NCBI RefSeq assembly: GCF_023897015.1
Contig: NZ_JAMHFY010000021.1
Coordinates: forward strand, 1 to 64,000
From: Desulfosporosinus nitroreducens
Lineage (GTDB): Bacteria; Bacillota; Desulfitobacteriia; Desulfitobacteriales; Desulfitobacteriaceae
DNA length: 64,000 bases
Direction of reading: 5' to 3'
Part shown: positions 18,426 through 27,321 of the stretch, in pieces
Layout: each line of letters opens with the position of its first letter
Position numbering within the stretch: the first letter of the stretch is position 1
The notes under the pieces: generated by a model
What the model was told of the DNA's origin: nothing
The model's input: only the letters and a program-made list of their open reading frames with translations
Database searches by the model: none
Translations under genes and position numbers: made by a program

Positions 18426-18441
18426 TGGCACAACTTTTGCA
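18426..18441 (+). promoter_or_regulatory. Perfect sigma-54 promoter of the metal/redox cluster
   Basis: TGGCAC-AACTT-TTGCA matches the sigma-54 consensus at every conserved base with correct spacing. The expected start is near 18453, about 27 bases before the first gene, whose ATG is preceded by AGGAGTG. Confidence 0.9.
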
Positions 18442-18479
18442 TATTCCTAAACCGTAATAAATTTTAGGAGTGTTTTTTA

Positions 18480-19127
18480 ATGAAAAAGAAATTTGCGTCA
18501 CTATTAATACTAATTCTGTTCTCTTTATTAATTTTTACCCTTCCCGCATTAGCTGATTCAAAACCCGCTACTTCCAATAACATGTCTGATATGGATATGT
18601 CTGGCAGTCCTTCCTCTGAAGCTGCTCACGGTGATTCGCCTTCAACTGAAGTGACCGTTGCCAAGGGCGATAAGTTTCAAGTGAGTGTTCAGACTGACCC
18701 TGAGCAACCAGCACCCAATAAACCCGTTACCCTTATGATTATCGTAAAAAACCAAGCCACTGGTGAACCTGTCCTCGATGCATCCGTGAATGTAGATATG
18801 ATGCTCATGGAAAGTGATTCCCACAGTAACATGTCAGGAATGAATATGGACTCGGCCACTACTCTCAAAGGACAAGCCAAACCAGACAACATGGAACCGG
18901 GAATGTACGCAATCTCTCTCATCCCAACGAAACAAGGAGAATGGAACCAAGACATTCATATTAGTTCTCCGACTCTTGGGGAAACCGCCATTACTGTCCC
19001 ACTTATTGTTTCTAAGTCTGGGCCCAACTGGATCCTCATTGGAAGTGTTGGCGGATTGGTAGTACTGGCTGGTATTTTTGCTCAATTTCTCAAACGAAAG
19101 CAGCCCTCAGGGAAGGAGGTTCAATAA
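18480..19127 (+). CDS. Exported Met/His-containing YtkA/FixH-like protein
   Basis: 215-residue protein with a signal peptide (cut near LPALA), a Met/Asp-rich linker (MSDMDMSGS), an immunoglobulin-like YtkA/FixH-type domain (about residues 60-180) holding a second Met-rich loop (SNMSGMNMD), and a C-terminal membrane helix, so it is anchored outside. Met-rich stretches often bind copper(I) or silver. First gene of the sigma-54 unit; its stop overlaps the next start as TAATG. Possible metal-binding donor or chaperone; function not established. Confidence 0.7.
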   Translation: MKKKFASLLILILFSLLIFTLPALADSKPATSNNMSDMDMSGSPSSEAAHGDSPSTEVTVAKGDKFQVSVQTDPEQPAPNKPVTLMIIVKNQATGEPVLDASVNVDMMLMESDSHSNMSGMNMDSATTLKGQAKPDNMEPGMYAISLIPTKQGEWNQDIHISSPTLGETAITVPLIVSKSGPNWILIGSVGGLVVLAGIFAQFLKRKQPSGKEVQ

Positions 19128-20494
19128 TGAGTCAATCACCACCACCTAAATCCCCACAAAAAAGAAACTTCCTTAAGTTTAAACCTCTCAATTGGTTTTT
19201 GCAAAGTTCACTCTATCCAGGTATTTTCCAATGGCTGGCCGTGCTTATATTTGCGGTCATTATGATTGAAACTCTAGCGGGACCCACAAGCGCCCATGAT
19301 AATTTCGGTACTGCCGCTACTTGGGTTCTCTGGTGGCCACTCCTCCCTCTCTTCTTCTTTATTTTCGGTCGGTTCTGGTGTGCCGTCTGCCCCTTTGCTT
19401 GGGTGAGCGATTTAACACAGAAGTTTTTTGGGGCAAATCGCAAAGTTCCCAACTTTTTAAGGAAATATGGATTATGGATCATTGATATTACCTTCATTTT
19501 CATCACTTGGTCCGACCACATTTGGGGAGTTGTTGAATCTCCAAGGGGTTCTGGAACTCTGCTGTTACTCATCTTAGGTGGCGTTATGGTCACGGCTATG
19601 CTCTTCGAACGACGTACTTGGTGCCGTTATCTATGTTTTCTCGGAAGCTTATCAGGCAACTACTCTCGAACAGGCATGCTGGAATTACGTGCCGATAAAG
19701 AAATTTGCAAAACTTGTACTACTCGTGACTGTTACAAAGGCAACTCTAAAGCGCCCGGCTGTCCGATGTTTGAATTCCCTATGGCTATGGAGAACAATGC
19801 TAACTGTAATCTCTGTGGAAACTGCATCAAAAGTTGCCCTCATGATTCCATCCGCTTAACTCCCCGCAAACCAACCAGCGAGTTTTGGTCGATGACTAGG
19901 GCACGCTTCGAAGAATCCTTCTTAGCAATTGTCATTGTCGGGATTGTCTTTGTCCAAAATATCACCATGTTAGAGTTCTACCAGTCCTATCTTAAATGGG
20001 CGGAGCTGTCTTTAGGAATTGTTAACAAGGATATAGCCTTTACAATTCTCTTTGTTTTCGCTATGACCACCCCAGTCTTGTTACTTTTCTTAGCCACGGC
20101 GATTTCCAAGCGATTTACTGGTGAGACATTGCGTACTGCCTTCGCCCGTTTTGGTTATGCAGTCATCCCGCTAGACTTGGCTGCCCACATGGCCCACAAC
20201 TTGTTCCATCTTCTAGCGGAAGGAAAATCAATCTACTACACCTTCATGGGGTTATTCGGCAAACACATTGAAGGCCCCACTTCTTTCGTGTCTGACCCAA
20301 CAATTCAAATCATGCAATACGTCTTGGTTATCTCGGGAACTCTCGGTTCTCTTTACACTGCCTATAGGATTGCTAAAAAGAATTATGGAACCCAAAAAGC
20401 CCTATCCGTCGCTATGCCTTATTTAGTCGTCATCTTGATCTTCGGTATACTGAACTTTCTTACCTTCGTAGTAAGAATGGATATGCGGATGTAG
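19127..20494 (+). CDS. NapH/CcoG-like 4Fe-4S membrane protein
   Basis: 455-residue polytopic protein with about eight membrane helices. Two membrane-proximal cysteine motifs (CAVCP and CRYLCFLG) are typical of the NapH/RdxA/NosR family. Cluster-binding cysteines follow in CKTCTTRDC and in a ferredoxin motif CNLCGNCIKSCPHDS. The C-terminal half adds five or more helices with histidines (LAAHMAHNLFHLL). It likely moves electrons across the membrane from quinol or ferredoxin to the redox partners encoded downstream. The family is clear; its exact partner is not. Confidence 0.8.
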   Translation: MSQSPPPKSPQKRNFLKFKPLNWFLQSSLYPGIFQWLAVLIFAVIMIETLAGPTSAHDNFGTAATWVLWWPLLPLFFFIFGRFWCAVCPFAWVSDLTQKFFGANRKVPNFLRKYGLWIIDITFIFITWSDHIWGVVESPRGSGTLLLLILGGVMVTAMLFERRTWCRYLCFLGSLSGNYSRTGMLELRADKEICKTCTTRDCYKGNSKAPGCPMFEFPMAMENNANCNLCGNCIKSCPHDSIRLTPRKPTSEFWSMTRARFEESFLAIVIVGIVFVQNITMLEFYQSYLKWAELSLGIVNKDIAFTILFVFAMTTPVLLLFLATAISKRFTGETLRTAFARFGYAVIPLDLAAHMAHNLFHLLAEGKSIYYTFMGLFGKHIEGPTSFVSDPTIQIMQYVLVISGTLGSLYTAYRIAKKNYGTQKALSVAMPYLVVILIFGILNFLTFVVRMDMRM

Positions 20495-20545
20495 TTCCAG
20501 AGGTCTGAAGTCAGAAGCCGGAAGTCAGATTGCAGGTCTGGAATT
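20495..20545. repeat. Degenerate AGGTCTGAAGTCAG-type repeat
   Basis: Short direct repeats of the pattern GAAGTCAG / GGAAGTCAG / AGGTCTG begin right after the stop codon. They resemble the heptad arrays at 23300-23354 and 52480-52507. Confidence 0.5.
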
Positions 20546-20708
20546 CTAGGATCCAAGATTTTCATCTTTATTAAATTAGTAAGAAATCCTATAATGGATT
20601 GTTGCTTCCTTAATAAGTTCAAACTAAACTTCAGGTGGAGCTAAAACTCCACCTGAACTAAGATTCCTACATTGGCTTAAATTATTATTACCAAGGGAGG
20701 TTTTCCAG

Positions 20709-21293
20709 ATGAATAACGACCGTGCGGGGAAAAACCAGAAATTTATCCAACCCTCTAAAAGCAATGCCCTGCTTTACAGTATCGTTGGCCTAATAACCGT
20801 TGTAATTATGATAGGTACCTATTTCATAGTTTCCAGTGGCAATAAACCTGGCGTCGCTGTCACTGCGACAGCGGATATCGGTCAAAAAATGAGTTATAGC
20901 TCAGATAGTAAACTAGAACAAACAAACGTTGAAAGCAAGGTTGAAAACGGAAAGGCCATTGTTACAACGCTCAGCGCGGTGAAAGAAAAAAAGTTTATTT
21001 GGACAGAGTATAAAGCAAACGGTAAAAGAATTCCCTTAACAGCCTTTGTCCAACCCGATGGTAAAGTCATGGTGGCCGTCAGCTTTTGTGAGCCCTGCAA
21101 GGGCGAAACCTTTCACATAACAGGTAACCAAATAGTTTGCAACGTCTGTGGGACAACTTGGGATCTTCAAACACTCAAAGGCCTGAGCGGTGGTTGTCAA
21201 GCCTATCCCCCCGAAGCGCTCACCTACTCTTTAAACGGCGACAACCTTGAGATTCCACAAGCTGTACTTGATGCGTGGGAACCTAGAGTTTAG
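20709..21293 (+). CDS. DUF2318 membrane-anchored metal/Fe-S protein
   Basis: 194-residue protein with one N-terminal membrane helix (about residues 22-44) and an external DUF2318 domain. The conserved cysteines are in SFCEPCKG, VCNVCGTTW and GGCQAYPP. In proteobacterial Fet/Fus-type iron systems (for example Cj1660 of Campylobacter jejuni) DUF2318 proteins sit next to an ABC transporter with two FtsX permeases and thioredoxins, the same order as here. It probably binds metal or an Fe-S centre for redox-coupled transport. GGGAGG precedes the ATG. Confidence 0.82.
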   Translation: MNNDRAGKNQKFIQPSKSNALLYSIVGLITVVIMIGTYFIVSSGNKPGVAVTATADIGQKMSYSSDSKLEQTNVESKVENGKAIVTTLSAVKEKKFIWTEYKANGKRIPLTAFVQPDGKVMVAVSFCEPCKGETFHITGNQIVCNVCGTTWDLQTLKGLSGGCQAYPPEALTYSLNGDNLEIPQAVLDAWEPRV

Positions 21294-21436
21294 TTATATT
21301 AAAAATACTTTAATTTATAGAAGTTTTCCCATCTTCTATTTATAACATTTATTAAACGCACTCGTTCTTACGGGTGCGTTCACTCTAACCAGAGCGTAAG
21401 AACTCAATTTCAAGCAATTTAGGAGGAAACGGCTAA

Positions 21437-22120
21437 ATGTCTTTGATAAAGGTGTGTGCGGTTAGCAAATCCTATGAAGGTGGAGACGGGGCCGTTGAAG
21501 CCTTAACCAATATTAATCTAGAGATCCGCGAAGGAGAATTTTTGGCTTTAATGGGCCCTTCCGGTTCTGGAAAAAGCACCTTGCTCAGTATTCTAGGAGG
21601 ATTAAATCCCCCCACCTCCGGCAAACTCATCATTGATGACATAGATGTTTATGCTCTCAATTCTGAACGATTAGCAGATTTTCGTCATGAATACGTCGGA
21701 TTTGTTTTCCAGCAATATCAACTGATTCCCTATCTTACCGCTTTGGAAAACGTTATGCTCCCTCTGTCCATAACCTCGCGTTCAGGTAAAGAACAACGAG
21801 ATATGGCTCAGACAGTTTTAGCCAAAGTTGGTCTCGGTACGAAATCCCTTCGCCTCCCCAATCAATTATCCGGTGGAGAACAAAACCGAGTAGCTATTGC
21901 TCGAGCCATCGTTAACCGACCTGCAATAATTTTTGCGGATGAACCCACTGGAAGTCTGGACTCAAAAACCGCCAAGGAGCTGTTAGAATTATTCCAAGCC
22001 CTTAACCAGGACGGTTTAACCATTATTATGGTAACTCATAATCAAGAAAACTTGGCCTGGGTCACCCGTGCCATTTACATTCGTGATGGAGTTCTATCCC
22101 AAATTCCTCAAGAGTTCTAA
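21437..22120 (+). CDS. MacB/LolD-type ABC transporter ATPase
   Basis: 227-residue ATPase with Walker [10 protein letters not shown], signature LSGGEQNR and Walker B IIFADEPTGSLD. It belongs to the group that drives mechanotransmission through FtsX-type permeases rather than bulk import. GGAGGAAAC precedes the ATG. The two permease genes follow, so the complex is probably ATPase dimer plus a permease heterodimer. In Fet/Fus-like systems this module is linked to iron uptake. Confidence 0.92.
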   Translation: MSLIKVCAVSKSYEGGDGAVEALTNINLEIREGEFLALMGPSGSGKSTLLSILGGLNPPTSGKLIIDDIDVYALNSERLADFRHEYVGFVFQQYQLIPYLTALENVMLPLSITSRSGKEQRDMAQTVLAKVGLGTKSLRLPNQLSGGEQNRVAIARAIVNRPAIIFADEPTGSLDSKTAKELLELFQALNQDGLTIIMVTHNQENLAWVTRAIYIRDGVLSQIPQEF

Positions 22121-22132
22121 GGAGGGCATTCA

Positions 22133-23296
22133 ATGCGTCTAACAAATATCGTGGTGCAAAACGTACGTCGCCGCAAAATGCGCTCCTCATTATTGATGCT
22201 CAGCGTGATTATTGGAGTGGCTTCAATCATCTTCCTCTACACGACGACTCAAGCCATGCAAGAAGATGTTGCCAACAAGCTTGATCAATTCGGTTCTAAT
22301 ATTCTCGTTCTCCCTGACACAGAACAATCATTAACCTTTGGTGGTATAACCGTTGAAGCTCCAACTCAGATCAAAGAACTGGATATGTCCCTTATTCCGC
22401 TTATGCAAACCATCAAGAATAAAGAAACCTTGGCTACTATTGCCCCTAAACTGTTAGCAAATACTAAGCTCAAAGGTCGAGAAATTTTGTTGTTAGGAGT
22501 TGATTTTCCTCAAGAATTCCAACTGAAAAAGTGGTGGAAAGTGGATGGTCTAGAGAAGAACCAAATTCCCAGCGCAGACCAAGTCATTTTAGGAAGTGAC
22601 ATTGCAAGTTCCCTTGGTCTTATCCCTCTTCAAACTGTAACTATCCTAGGACAGGACTTTAAGATAGCTGGAGTCATACAACCTACAGGGTCAACAGAAA
22701 ATGACCAAGCTGTATTTATGGACTTAGCTGTTCTCCAAAAACTGACAAACCGACCCAACGCCATAAGTCTTATCGAAACGGCTGCCTTATGTTATACCTG
22801 CCCAATCGAAGAAGTTACCCAACAGTTAAGTGACAAACTTCCTGGGACTAAGGTTACCGCGCTTATGTCCAGCTTGGAATCTCGGGATGATACCGTCAAT
22901 AGATTTAACGTATTTGCTCGAAGTGTATCCCTGATTCTCTTACTAGCTAGCAGTTTAGTTATAACTATAACGATGAAGTCTTCTGTGGAAGAACGAACCC
23001 GAGAAATTGGTATCTTTCGGGCCGTTGGTTTCCGTAAACGTCATATTATTCAAATCATCCTTGGGGAAGCAGGTTTTTTAAGTCTTCTGGGCGGGTTATT
23101 GGGGTACATTCTTGGCATGAGTATGGCCGTAAGCTTCGGGTCAGAGCTCATGAAAGCTCAAGTTCATATCTCTTGGCAACCTAATTTGCTAATCTATGCC
23201 TTAAGTGCCTCTCTAATAATTGGACTGACAGCAAGTCTGTATCCCGCCCTCAAAGCCGCAAGACTTGACCCGACTGAGTCTTTGCGTTATCTGTGA
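22133..23296 (+). CDS. FtsX-type ABC permease 1
   Basis: 387 residues: one membrane helix at about 20-40, a large external MacB-like domain (40-260), then three helices (270-385) with the FtsX motif REIGIFRAVGFRKRHI. The external part has a cysteine pair (CYTCP) near residue 222, absent from its partner, which could form a disulfide handled by the thioredoxin protein downstream. It starts 12 bases after the ATPase gene behind AAGGAGG. Confidence 0.88.
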   Translation: MRLTNIVVQNVRRRKMRSSLLMLSVIIGVASIIFLYTTTQAMQEDVANKLDQFGSNILVLPDTEQSLTFGGITVEAPTQIKELDMSLIPLMQTIKNKETLATIAPKLLANTKLKGREILLLGVDFPQEFQLKKWWKVDGLEKNQIPSADQVILGSDIASSLGLIPLQTVTILGQDFKIAGVIQPTGSTENDQAVFMDLAVLQKLTNRPNAISLIETAALCYTCPIEEVTQQLSDKLPGTKVTALMSSLESRDDTVNRFNVFARSVSLILLLASSLVITITMKSSVEERTREIGIFRAVGFRKRHIIQIILGEAGFLSLLGGLLGYILGMSMAVSFGSELMKAQVHISWQPNLLIYALSASLIIGLTASLYPALKAARLDPTESLRYL

Positions 23297-23299
23297 TTT

Positions 23300-23354
23300 C
23301 AGAGGTCGGAGGTCGGAGGTCGGATCGCAGTTCGTGGTTCGTGGTTCGTGGTCG
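23300..23354. repeat. Heptad tandem repeats (AGGTCGG)n and (TTCGTGG)n
   Basis: Three copies of GGTCGGA run into four copies of TTCGTGG, followed by looser GGTCGAGG-type sequence to about 23460. No coding sense. Similar motifs appear at 20495-20545 and 52480-52507, so this is a dispersed intergenic repeat type. It separates the two permease genes. Confidence 0.75.
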
Positions 23355-23605
23355 AGCAAGCAATGCATGAGAGTGTAGACAGAGGCAAGCATAGTTCATA
23401 GGTCGAGGTTCAATATATTGAGCGATGTGAGATGTCAGAAGTCTTGTCTTTCTTGAGGAACAATGGCGGGGGTCAAAGTTGTCTGATAGTCGGGTTTAAG
23501 CACAGGTACGAGATATTTTGAGTGTAAAGGAAAGTTAAAAGTGGAGGATGAAATAGAACAGCGATCTTCAAATTCGAAAATCGCTGTTCGGTAAAGGAGG
23601 ATAAG

Positions 23606-24757
23606 ATGACACTTACTGATATTGCGATCCAAAATTTGCGTCGTCGGAAAGGGAAAACTTTCTTTTTGATGCTTACTTTTATATTAGTAGTAGGCATAAC
23701 CGTTACATTAAATTCATTAGCTAAAGGTATGCAGGATGATTTACAAAAAAGCCTAACCCAATATGGTGCTAACGTCGTAATTACTCCCAAGTCCGAACAT
23801 TTTACACTCAGCTACGGAGGTCTTTCCGTTCCCGGGATTGATTATGAAATTAAACATTTAGATTACGATAGTTTAGCTAAATTGAATAATACTCCTAATC
23901 TTATGTTAAACGGAATTGCCCCCAAGATTATTGGTTCTGCCACTGGAGGTTCTGTCACAGGAGAGATCAATCGTTATCTGATCATCGGAGTGGATTTCCC
24001 CACAGAACTGAAAATGAAACCTTGGTGGAGTATAAATGGCCAATTACCTAGTGAACAGGAAATTATTATTGGTTCGTACCTGGCCCAGACAGAAAACTTA
24101 GCGATCGGGAATGCTCTGGAACTTAACCACAAGAGTTATCCCATTGTGGGGATAATGCAAGAAACAGGCGGCTCAGAGGATAGTGGAGTATTTACGAATT
24201 TTAACACTGCACGATCGATTACCGGAATAGATTCTTGGTCAATGATCGAGCTCAATACGGCTCAACCAACTAAAGCAGCGACCCTGTTGAGCGAACTCTT
24301 ACCTGAGGCTAAAGTCTCCGAAATATCTCAACTAGTTCAGGGAGCCAAAGAAAGTGTGGATCGCTTTTCTAGTTTTTCCTTAATTACTTCTATTTTACTG
24401 GGAATTATCGGCGTCTTAATCGTATTCGTTACAACCTTAGGTAATATCAACGATCGCGCTACGGAAATTGGCATCTTTCGAGCCATCGGTTTTCGTCGTC
24501 AGCATATTCTTTCCATTTTGATTCGTGAGATATCTTTAGTAAGTCTCTGTGGAGGAGTTTTGGGATATTTTATAGGGATCTTGACGCCCACTCTTCTTGC
24601 TCCAATCGCTTTCCAAAAAACAGTGAGCTTTGAATTCCACCCTTTCATTGCTTTGACCGCAATCAGTGCTTCTGTCATAATAGGGGTAGTTTCGATTCTT
24701 CTTCCGGCTCGACGAGCCATACAGTTAGATCCCTTAGAATCACTATCCTCTATCTAG
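23606..24757 (+). CDS. FtsX-type ABC permease 2
   Basis: 383 residues with the same plan as permease 1: N-terminal helix, external MacB-like domain, three C-terminal helices and the motif TEIGIFRAIGFRRQHIL. It is clearly a diverged paralogue (shared start TDIAIQNLRRRK versus TNIVVQNVRRRK), so the transporter is probably a heterodimer. AAAGGAGGATAAG precedes the ATG. The 300-base gap before it is filled with repeats, so expression may rely on read-through. Confidence 0.88.
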   Translation: MTLTDIAIQNLRRRKGKTFFLMLTFILVVGITVTLNSLAKGMQDDLQKSLTQYGANVVITPKSEHFTLSYGGLSVPGIDYEIKHLDYDSLAKLNNTPNLMLNGIAPKIIGSATGGSVTGEINRYLIIGVDFPTELKMKPWWSINGQLPSEQEIIIGSYLAQTENLAIGNALELNHKSYPIVGIMQETGGSEDSGVFTNFNTARSITGIDSWSMIELNTAQPTKAATLLSELLPEAKVSEISQLVQGAKESVDRFSSFSLITSILLGIIGVLIVFVTTLGNINDRATEIGIFRAIGFRRQHILSILIREISLVSLCGGVLGYFIGILTPTLLAPIAFQKTVSFEFHPFIALTAISASVIIGVVSILLPARRAIQLDPLESLSSI

Positions 24758-24778
24758 AATTTATCCCGATAGTTACGG

Positions 24779-24866
24779 GTCACTTCTCGCCATCCTTGGC
24801 TACAGTGACACTTGGCCATCCTTGGCCGGCGGTCACTTCTCGCCATCCCTGGCTACAGTGACACTT
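24779..24866. repeat. Two 36-bp direct repeats
   Basis: Units at 24779-24814 and 24831-24866 differ at one base. Each contains TCGCCATCC-TGGCTACAGTG, with a GCCATCCTTGGCC core between them. A related sequence (CGCCATCCGTGGCTA in reverse) occurs at 52861-52900. Confidence 0.8.
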
Positions 24867-24898
24867 GCAAACTAAAATTATAATAATGGGGTGATATT

Positions 24899-26014
24899 AT
24901 AAAGACAAAAATCAAATTGCTTATAATACTAACGGTTGCAATTTTATCCGTAATGGCTTTATTAATTCCTAGATACACTGGCCCCTCAGAATTCCACGTA
25001 ACTAATCAACCAATGGTTGCTTTCCAAGACGCCCAGAACTCTGACAAACCAATTTTTCTAGAGTTTTATGCTAAATGGTGACCCAGCTGTAGGAGCATGG
25101 AGCCCGTGGTGCTGGCTCTAGAAAAGAAATATGGTAATAATACAAACTTTATTGTAGCTGATATTGATACCCCTCAAGGACAGGCTCTTGCTAAGCAATT
25201 TGGCATCTACTATATCCCTGCTTTTTTCGTGATAAATGAGCAAGGGCAAGTTACTTATAACGATTCTGGCCCTCAAAGTAAAAGTACCTTAGACAATGCT
25301 CTCAACTCCGGTAATCCAAATGATACTTGGTACGGATCGTTCTTTAAAGACACTCTCCCGCGTGCTTTATCTAATGGTGGTTTAACCATCATACTTTTAG
25401 TTTTCTTAGGGGGATTAATGACCAGTCTGAGTCCTTGCATATTGTCGATGTTACCTGTCATGTTAGGGTATATCGGCGGCTTGGAAAAACCCTCTAAAAC
25501 AAAAGGCTTTATCACTTCAGTGTCCTTCGTCCTAGGCCTAGCTGTTACCTTTGCTATCTTAGGTACAGCAGCCGCACTTTTAGGTAAAGCTTTTGGCCAG
25601 ATTGGCCCTGCCTGGATTTATATTATTGGTCTTTTCTCAATCATCATGGGATTACAGCTAATTGGCGTTATCAATATTAATTTGCCGGGGTTACAAGCTA
25701 TGCCCGAGAAAAGGGGCGGAGTTTTTGGTTCTTTTGGAGTGGGCTTATTGTTTGGTCTGGTAGCTTCACCCTGTGCCACTCCCGTGTTAGCAGTTTTGAT
25801 GACTTATGTAGCTGGGCAAGGTATGCTTTGGTATGGCGCTTTATTGCTCTTTATCTATGGGCTTGGCCATGGGCTGCCACTGATTATTGCGGGTACTTTT
25901 ACTGCGGTTCTAAAGAGTTTACCCCGTTTACAAAAATGGGGGCACTATTTTACCTATCTGAGCGGCAGCCTCCTCATAGTGTTGGGTTTATACTTCTTCA
26001 CGCGAACGAGTTAG
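24899..26014 (+). CDS. Thioredoxin-CcdA fusion, likely selenoprotein (UGA read as Sec61)
   Basis: DsbD-like thiol-redox protein moving electrons from the cytoplasm to the outside. Residues 5-22 form a signal/anchor helix. The thioredoxin domain has active site W-U-P-S-C, with in-frame TGA at 25079-25081 where the first Cys of WCxxC belongs. The CcdA part (about 165-370, six helices) has membrane cysteines in SLSPC and ASPC. The open frame before and after TGA is continuous. The hairpin at 25098-25120 fits a bacterial SECIS. No ATG/GTG/TTG opens the frame at the right place: GGGGTGAT is followed by ATA AAG ACA AAA ATC, where ATG is expected. An inactivating nonsense mutation is the alternative. 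Confidence 0.78.
25079..25120 (+). promoter_or_regulatory. UGA codon with SECIS-like hairpin
   Basis: After the TGA (25079-25081), bases 25098-25104 (TGGAGCC) pair with 25114-25120 (GGCTCTA) as seven pairs including one G-U. The nine-base loop CGTGGTGCT contains GGU. In bacterial SECIS elements SelB recognises a G-U in an apical loop roughly 20-30 bases after UGA, which fits here. Confidence 0.65.
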
Positions 26015-26627
26015 TAATCTAATAGCTGCATTCTCATCTTTCCAACGATTCTTCTGAGTTATTGTTATGGGTTTTGAGTTTATTATTACTTGAAAGAGTA
26101 AGGTAACATAATACATAACCCAAAACTGAGAAGCATACGGATGTTACCAATAAATCTAGCCCTTCGATATAGACCCCTCCCTAGAAATTTATTTTTAAAT
26201 TTATAATGAAATTGTATACTTATTACAACTTCCTTAGCATCCTAAAACCTGTCTCAAATATATCAAACCCTTGTCTAATTAATCGTGACTCGGATCACAT
26301 TAGCTAATATTGAAATTAGCCTGTACATGTTATTTGGTTTCTACCTAGCATATTTATATTATATTATTTATTATATTGTAATTATTATAATTTGTCAATG
26401 GGGTTTGAACTTATTTTAATCTTGTAAACCCTCTCAAGGATATTTTTTCTTCGTTTGATTATCCCTTAGGAAAACCTTAATGGATCCCTTCCGCCACATA
26501 GGGATGTCCACCGCGTACCCTACTCTTGCCGTAATTCTAATCTTTCCACGCACGTAACCAGTTTCTTATATAAGTAAAAAAACATCTGACTAACTGGATT
26601 GCCAGGGTCAGTGAGAGGAGTCCATCG
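26015..26627. other. AT-rich non-coding stretch
   Basis: No supported gene. A loose inverted repeat (TTATGGGTTTTGAG / CATAACCCAAAACTGAG) at about 26065-26133 may end the redox cluster. The region must hold the promoter of the response regulator at 26628, but I saw no convincing -35/-10 pair. Confidence 0.4.
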
Positions 26628-27320
26628 ATGAGGATTTTACTAGTTGATGATGAAAAAAAGATAACAACCGTGCTTAAGGCTTACCTTCAACAAGAAGGTT
26701 TTCAAGTCAGCACCGCTATTAACGGACTTGTCGCTCTGACCATGTTTAAAGAAAACCCCTTTGACTTACTCATTCTGGATCTAATGCTCCCTGGCATGTC
26801 TGGAACAGAAATTTGCCGCGAGATTCGCAAAATATCCTCCGTACCCATTATCATGCTCACTGCTAAAGTCGAAGAAGAAGATCGTATCCAAGGCTTAAGT
26901 ATCGGTGCAGATGATTACATTACAAAACCTTTTAGCCCTCGTGAAGTGGTTGCCCGCGTACGTGCTGTCTTACGTCGGGCAAATAATGATACTGCACCGC
27001 TTGCAGACGTAATTTCCTATGACAATGGCCTCACCATTGATAACATACAGTATGAGATTCGGCTGCAGGATCAAGAAATCTCGTTGACCCCAACCGAATT
27101 TAAGATTCTGGGTGCCTTAGCGAAAAATCCTGGACGAGTGTTATCTCGGGGTCAGTTGGTAGAAATTGTTCAAGGGCACAACTTTGATGGAGATGACCGC
27201 GTGATTGATGCTCATATTAAGAAGATCCGCCAAAAGATTGAAACTACTCCCAGCAACCCACAAATTATTTTGACTGTCTACGGTATTGGCTACAAGTTTA
27301 ACCCGAATGCGGGGGGATAA
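26628..27320 (+). CDS. OmpR-family response regulator
   Basis: 230 residues: receiver domain with phospho-acceptor Asp in LLILDLMLPG (about residue 51) and the switch region LTAKVEEEDRIQG, then a winged-helix DNA-binding domain (about 135-228) with LTPTEFKIL and VIDAHIKKIRQKI. Paired with the kinase that begins two bases after its stop. Its place after the metal/redox cluster and the Met-rich sensor of its partner suggest a response to a metal such as copper or silver. Confidence 0.92.
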   Translation: MRILLVDDEKKITTVLKAYLQQEGFQVSTAINGLVALTMFKENPFDLLILDLMLPGMSGTEICREIRKISSVPIIMLTAKVEEEDRIQGLSIGADDYITKPFSPREVVARVRAVLRRANNDTAPLADVISYDNGLTIDNIQYEIRLQDQEISLTPTEFKILGALAKNPGRVLSRGQLVEIVQGHNFDGDDRVIDAHIKKIRQKIETTPSNPQIILTVYGIGYKFNPNAGG

Positions 27321-27321
27321 A

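Noticed and set aside
24779-24866. CRISPR array
   Set aside because: Only two units, no cas genes and a non-unique spacer-like centre.
25097-26014. Thioredoxin-CcdA gene starting at ATG 25097
   Set aside because: That start would cut off the signal helix and the active-site Trp. The ATG lies at the foot of the SECIS-like hairpin and has no ribosome binding site role.
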